From Brienomyrus brachyistius (taxonomy: Eukaryota > Chordata > Actinopteri > Osteoglossiformes > Mormyridae), in contig NC_064542.1 in NCBI RefSeq assembly GCF_023856365.1, forward strand, positions 10,657,363 to 10,721,362: 64,000 bases of DNA, given 5' to 3'. Under the pieces are notes generated by a model. That model did not search any database. It saw only the letters and a program-made list of their open reading frames with translations, and was not told the origin of the DNA. Position 1 is the stretch's first letter, and each line of letters begins with the position of its first letter. Made by a program: the position numbers and the translations under genes. This document shows, piece by piece, positions 59,001 to 64,000 of the stretch.

Positions 59001-60700
59001 GCAGCCGGATACTAACCCCCCTTTTGTTTGTTTAGAGTTTTTTAAAGGAGCAGCACCAAAAAAGGACACAAACGAGGCCTAGAAAAAGTTTATTCACTTC
59101 TATTCCACTTCATTTACTTCTATGCTCCAGCATCCAGACGCCTGGACCCACCCGTCATTGACCCCACACTGAATTCTGCCCCATGTTCTCATGCTCAGGG
59201 TCTCGCCTCCTCCTCCCTACGCTGTTCCCCTCCTGCCCCACCTCCTTCTGGATGATGGATGACTGGCTGTCCGTGGAGAAGAGCCGGCTGTCACTCAGGG
59301 AGGGGTTGACGCAGCCAAATTGATGGCGACGTGCCTCGGCTGCGTGTTCCTGGTCTCTCACGCCCCCATGTCGACGCCCCGCGCCGAAGCCCAGGCCCGT
59401 GATGATAAAACAAGTCAGCGCGTCCCACCTCCCCCCTCGCCTGGCACCACGGAGTAGCCCGATACCCTAAATCACCAAGAGTGGGCATTCGTTAGCGCCC
59501 TTCGTTGTTGTAGTTGAATAATTAGTCCTTAATGAGCTGATTAGCGAGGTACGTTCTGGGCGCGCCAGGCTGAGTCACGTGCTTAGAGCGCCCCCTTCCT
59601 GAGCGATGCTGACATATGCTGGCGGGCCGTTCGATCTCCAGGCGAGCGCGGCACAGCGCTGAATCACTCTATAAATCCATGCGCGCCTGTGCGTGTAAAT
59701 TCCTCTTACAGAGCAGAGACAAAGGGCCCCCATAAATTTTCCCAAGGCTGTTTTGCTCAGAGGCTTTCAGTTGGGTGCTGAGCGGAAGAGGGAAGCGGCC
59801 TCGTTTATTTCAGGCGACGGCCACGTGGCTCTCGCTGTTTCTGCACCCAGTGACATTTTCGCTCTGTAGTTTACTTAAATCACACATGTGAAACATTCCC
59901 TTTGTCACCTGCTGCCTTCTGGACGGGGTCACTGTCACTTTAAGAGCTCTCTGTCACCGACCTGTGTTACCGTCCGTATTTCTGTCGGTGCTTTAAGGGA
60001 AAGACTGAGTTTTTATACCCCCTACTCAGCTGGATGTTTTAAAGTACTGGGACTTAAACCAACAGCCTTTAGGATGCGTCTATGTGCTTGACGGGGGGGT
60101 CATCAGTGGCACTGCTTTGCAGAGGGAGGGGGGGGGGGGTCTCCCAGGCTTTCTAATTGCAGAAAGCAGGGACTCTGTGCTTCACTACTCATGGATGATT
60201 TCCCACTAATGGATGATTTCACCTGGTGTTTGTAGGCTGTGGTCTTTGACAGCAGCAGACTTAGATGTCAGGGATTAGAGAGTGACCCAAGCGGATGAGC
60301 AGATGGACCACAGAAAGGGAATCAGGAGAGGATGGAGCCATGGGCTCTGGAGAACTAAATCCACCTCTTTTCTGTGGGGAGCCCTTTAACTCTACCCCTC
60401 TCTCTATCGGAATAATCTCTCTATTCACTCTCACACAGCACATGCTCTTACACTCACAGACTCAGGCACGTCTTCTTCTTATTCTTGGTGTTTTATAATG
60501 TTTCAGTTTAATGTTACTGTGCATGCTAAATGAATAATGGAATAATGTTAATTATCGCATAGTGTAGTACAGGAACGTCAGAAGCATTTTGAATGTGGGG
60601 GGGACACACTGGCATAAAACTAATATTTTATGTTAAATGTGGGGGGGTTCAAACGATTAATTATAAAATATGAGGGGGGACACGTACTTCTCAGATTTAA
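56040..60700. other. Intergenic DNA, no gene recognised
   Basis: Several C/G runs (near 58136-58150, 58411-58425, 60130-60139), (CT)n near 57551-57570, and short frames without family resemblance. Some stretches (58540-58800, 59500-59830) are not obviously repetitive and could be conserved noncoding DNA, but I cannot show that. Confidence 0.4.
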
Positions 60701-60719
60701 TGGCAGCAACGCCCATGGT

Positions 60720-60785
60720 GTAGTATAGTATAGTATAGTTTAGTATAGTGTAGTATAGTATAGTGTACTATAGTATAGTATAGAT
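60720..60785 (+). repeat. (TAGTA)n tract
   Basis: Short pentanucleotide run (tagtatagtatag) about 300 bases before the larger pentanucleotide satellite. A few further units lie at 61130-61142. Confidence 0.8.
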
Positions 60786-61094
60786 GATCCTCACTTTCAG
60801 ATGGCTTGACTTATCGCATATCGATTTTATAATGGTGTGATAGCGATGTACGTTCTGTAGTGAGCTTTGAATTTTGATCATACGATACTTTCTGCTGATG
60901 CCATGGAATGAATAGTAGTGTTTTTTTTTACTGAATTTAATGAAAATAAACTCAATTTGTTTACTTTTCAATTACTGTATTTATTTCGTTACAGTTGTTA
61001 TTTATTCACATTTTATCATTTAATGTTGATATTTGTCGATTTTTTCCACTTTCCAAGGTTATCCCATCGTAAGTTGAGGAGCATCTGTGTAATA

Positions 61095-61935
61095 TAGCAT
61101 AGGACAGTGTAGTGTACTGTAGAGTGGAGTAGTATAGTATGGCATAGCATGGCATGGCATGGCATGGTATGGTACGGTATGGAATGGTATGGTATTGTAT
61201 GGTATGGTATTGTGTGGTATGGAATGGTATGGTATTGTATGATACGGCATGGTACGGCATGGTATGGTATGGTATTGTATGGTATGGTATGGTATGGTAT
61301 GGTATGGTATGGTATGGCATGATATGGTATGGTATGGTATGGTATTGTATGGTACAGCACGGCATGGTATGGTACGGCATGGTATGGTACGGCATGGTAT
61401 GGTATGGTATGGCTCGGCACAGCATGGTACGGTACAGTATGGTACGGCATGGTATGGTATGGTATGGCTCGGCACAGCATGGTACGGTACGGTATGGTAC
61501 GGCATGGTATGGTATGGTATGGTACGGCATGGTATGGTATGGTATGGCTCGGCACAGCATGGTATGGTACAGTATGGTACGGCATGGTATGGTACGGCAT
61601 GGTATGGTATGGTATGGCTCGGCACAGCATGGTATGGTACAGTATGGTACGGCATGGTATGGTACGGCATGGTATGGTATGGTATGGTACAGCATGGTAT
61701 GGTACGGCATGGTATGGTATGGTATGGCTCGGCACAGCATGGTATGGTACAGCATGGTATGGTACGGCATGGTATGGTACGGCATGGTACGGCATGGTAT
61801 GGTACGGCATGGTATGGTATGGTATGGCTCGGCACAGCATGGTATGGTACGGTATGGTATGGTACAGTATGGTACGGCATGGTACGGCATGGTATGGTAC
61901 AGTATGGTACGGCATGCTATGGCATGGTATTGTAG
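61095..61935 (+). repeat. Pentanucleotide (GGTAT)n satellite with higher-order blocks
   Basis: Units ggtat, ggcat, ggtac and ggaat run for about 800 bp after an atagt-type lead-in. A block ggctcggcacagcatggtat recurs about seven times, showing higher-order expansion. The unit length leaves most frames open on both strands, up to 342 codons. None is a gene. Confidence 0.95.
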
Positions 61936-61939
61936 CCTA

Positions 61940-62653
61940 TAATATAGAATCAGTGGCAAATGTAAGAAGCACATAGAGGGTTTTGAATGATCCACAGAGC
62001 TGACTTTTGTTCCTGTCCTGATTGCTGAAGTCACAATGCAAAGTCAGGGCACAAGCTAAGCCATTCCCCCTCCCCCAGTCCGAAACACAAGGCTCCATGC
62101 TGCGGAATAGAAGCAGAGAGATTTGGCGGGGGGGGTTCATATTTTGTGGAGGGAGCGTGGCATTATGGAGATCGCACCCCCCATGGCCTTGACAGCTCTG
62201 TGAAGTGAAAGCCCAAGCAGGTGAAGCCGCCCAGCACAATGCACATCCTGCGGAAATTCCCCCATCGATCCTCGTATTTATTTTACGGCAAACGTGCTGT
62301 AATGAAGTTAGAGGCCTTTATAAATAATAATAATAATAAAGGTCGTGAGATTGCCTTTCAATGGAAATCTCATTTTTCCTTTTGTTGGCAGCACGCGGTA
62401 TCGATTCCTTGGCTTATTATAATTCTTACTTCATTTCAGAAATCTCCCTCTTTTTCTCTCCCTCCCCCCTCGGATGCAGACCCTTCACGTCCAGATTCCT
62501 GTCTCTGTAGTCTTCTGCAGACGCTTCACCCCTGCAGCTCTATTAATATATAAGCGCACACATGCTGAGTTCACGCTACCTGCTGTAATTACTGAGCCTC
62601 TAATGGTTTTCTGAGGCCCGGAAGCCAACAGCGTTGTAATGAAGGTGGAACGC

Positions 62654-62655
<2 letters not shown>
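61940..62655. other. Intergenic DNA
   Basis: No gene or mobile element recognised. Confidence 0.45.

Positions 62656-62694
<39 letters not shown>
62656..62694 (+). repeat. (TG)n microsatellite
   Basis: About nineteen dinucleotide repeats. Confidence 0.95.
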
Positions 62695-62696
<2 letters not shown>

Positions 62697-62699
62697 GAA

Positions 62700-63180
62700 G
62701 GAGGTGCACTCACCTCGTACTGGCAGTTTTTTCTTGTGCATTTCCCACCCATGCTCCTAGGGAGCGCTGTGATCCACGTGACTGCTCCCTGGGATATTTT
62801 GCACAGTGGCCAGGTTAAAACGAGGCAGCGGGAGTCCCCAGTGATGACGTCATGGCCTGAGCTTAAGAGATTGGGTCACTGACAGGGGCCCACGAACTGA
62901 CACACGTACATGTACATCGACAGCCCACTGATCATCACGTACGAGTCTATGTGCGCTTTCCGCTGTTGTTTGTGTGCTTAAACATGTTCTGTTTCTCATG
63001 CGGGAATGGGATGATACTATTTGCTAAAACTATAAATGTACTGGACGTGCGTCTGTTTGCACATGCAGGCATGTTTGTTTATTCGTAACCGCGGTGTTCA
63101 CTGCTGTCGCTGGTGGGAGGAACCAGAATAAAGTAACTCCATCTTAGCTCCTCCCTCACTCAAGTGGTGGTTGGCCGGTA

Positions 63181-63213
<33 letters not shown>

Positions 63214-63885
63214 ACACGGATCTTAGCGTACATTTGAACCCCACAAATGCACGCCCTCACGCAGAGATCTGCTTTGATTATATCGCCCCCACAAACCACT
63301 GAGGCTTGTTCTTTTTTTTTCTCCTCCTTTCAAATTAAATTTTCCCTGAAGACAATGAAATAAACATTAAACGCTAACACTCAGAAACTGCTCTGTTTCT
63401 CATGACATTTCATCTCCCTGTTGAATAAAAGGAATGGAGGAAATTGAAAGAAAGCGAATGGAGATGTCTGTGTTTCATAACGCATAGGGGAGCGCGAGGG
63501 GGGGGGGGGGGGGAGAGGGTTATACATTCTGAAAGCTATCAGAGAAACGCTGACTAATGGTGCATGTTAAGGATCAGGACACAGCGATGCACAAACTATT
63601 GTTTTACTGAGATTTTAATGGCTAGACAGCGAAGATTCCCCGTCTGAATCCGGCTGTAGATTAGAGCAATACCAACGGTAAACATCGACCCGAAGCGTTT
63701 TAATCCACCACGCCGGCTGAAGCGTGTTTGCGCGGCTCTTTCGGAGCCTGATGAAAGGCCTGCCTGTTTGTCTGTGATTCGTTCGTGGGGATTACAGATG
63801 CCACACACTCTTTGAGCACGACGGTTACTTCTCCCCTAACAGACCTGCAAACTTCGGAGGGGTGTTGCCGTGGAAATGTTAATTT
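62700..63885. other. Intergenic DNA with simple repeats
   Basis: (CA)n at about 63180-63219 and a G-run at about 63499-63513. No gene recognised. Confidence 0.45.
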
Positions 63886-63889
63886 TGGA

Positions 63890-64000
63890 TGACACACACA
63901 CACACATTTGCATTCACATCTTTGTGGGGACAGTCCATTCATTTCTATGAATACTTTAATCCCTACCCAGCCCTAACCTTAATCATACGTAACCAAACAA
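63890..64000 (+). mobile_element. Second copy of the CA-flanked MITE, cut by the window end
   Basis: A CA run followed by catctttgtggggacagtcc and cctacccagccctaacctta, matching the left part of the element at 47589-47860. Confidence 0.6.

Noticed and set aside
61006..62034. 342-codon minus frame and overlapping 262-codon plus frame
   Set aside because: Product of a pentanucleotide satellite. Both strands are open at once and the peptides are low complexity.

Overview
The window is nuclear DNA of a ray-finned fish. Genes are split by GT-AG introns, the two complete-looking genes are the vertebrate genes dnd1 and gfra3, and the intervening DNA is full of fish-type SINEs, miniature inverted-repeat transposons (MITEs), a decayed Tc1-like transposon, microsatellites and long minisatellites. 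I cannot fix the species. All exon models below come from reading the translated sequence against remembered family sequences and from checking splice sites and phase by hand.

Layout. (1) 186-11155, plus strand: cytosolic-type histidyl-tRNA synthetase (hars1), twelve exons, with the first part of the gene outside the window. Its introns hold at least seven MITE or SINE insertions. (2) 12286-15787, minus strand: dnd1 (dead end), a germ-cell RNA-binding protein, in four exons including a proposed 8-codon first exon. It is tail-to-tail with hars1, 1.1 kb between stop codons. (3) 15.8-28.4 kb: intergenic, with no gene recognised, only repeats. (4) 28.4-42.9 kb, plus strand: gfra3-like GDNF-family receptor alpha, eight coding exons, from a CpG-rich 5' region and a signal-peptide exon to a GPI-anchor exon. 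Exon 2 carries one extra base that breaks the reading frame. (5) 43-64 kb: no gene recognised. This part holds a series of tandem arrays (56/44-bp, 41-bp, another 41-bp, and a 5-bp satellite), a SINE with a 14-bp target duplication, and a dead Tc1 element.

The three genes act in unrelated processes: translation, germ-cell maintenance, and neurotrophic receptor signalling. HARS1, DND1 and GFRA3 all lie in human 5q31, so the neighbourhood looks like conserved vertebrate synteny. Many long open frames in the window are by-products of tandem repeats with unit lengths not divisible by three, and are not genes. I found no undescribed molecular system. The observations most worth checking are the gfra3 frameshift, the gfra3 splice acceptor that grew out of a tandem array, and the nested, dateable transposon insertions.
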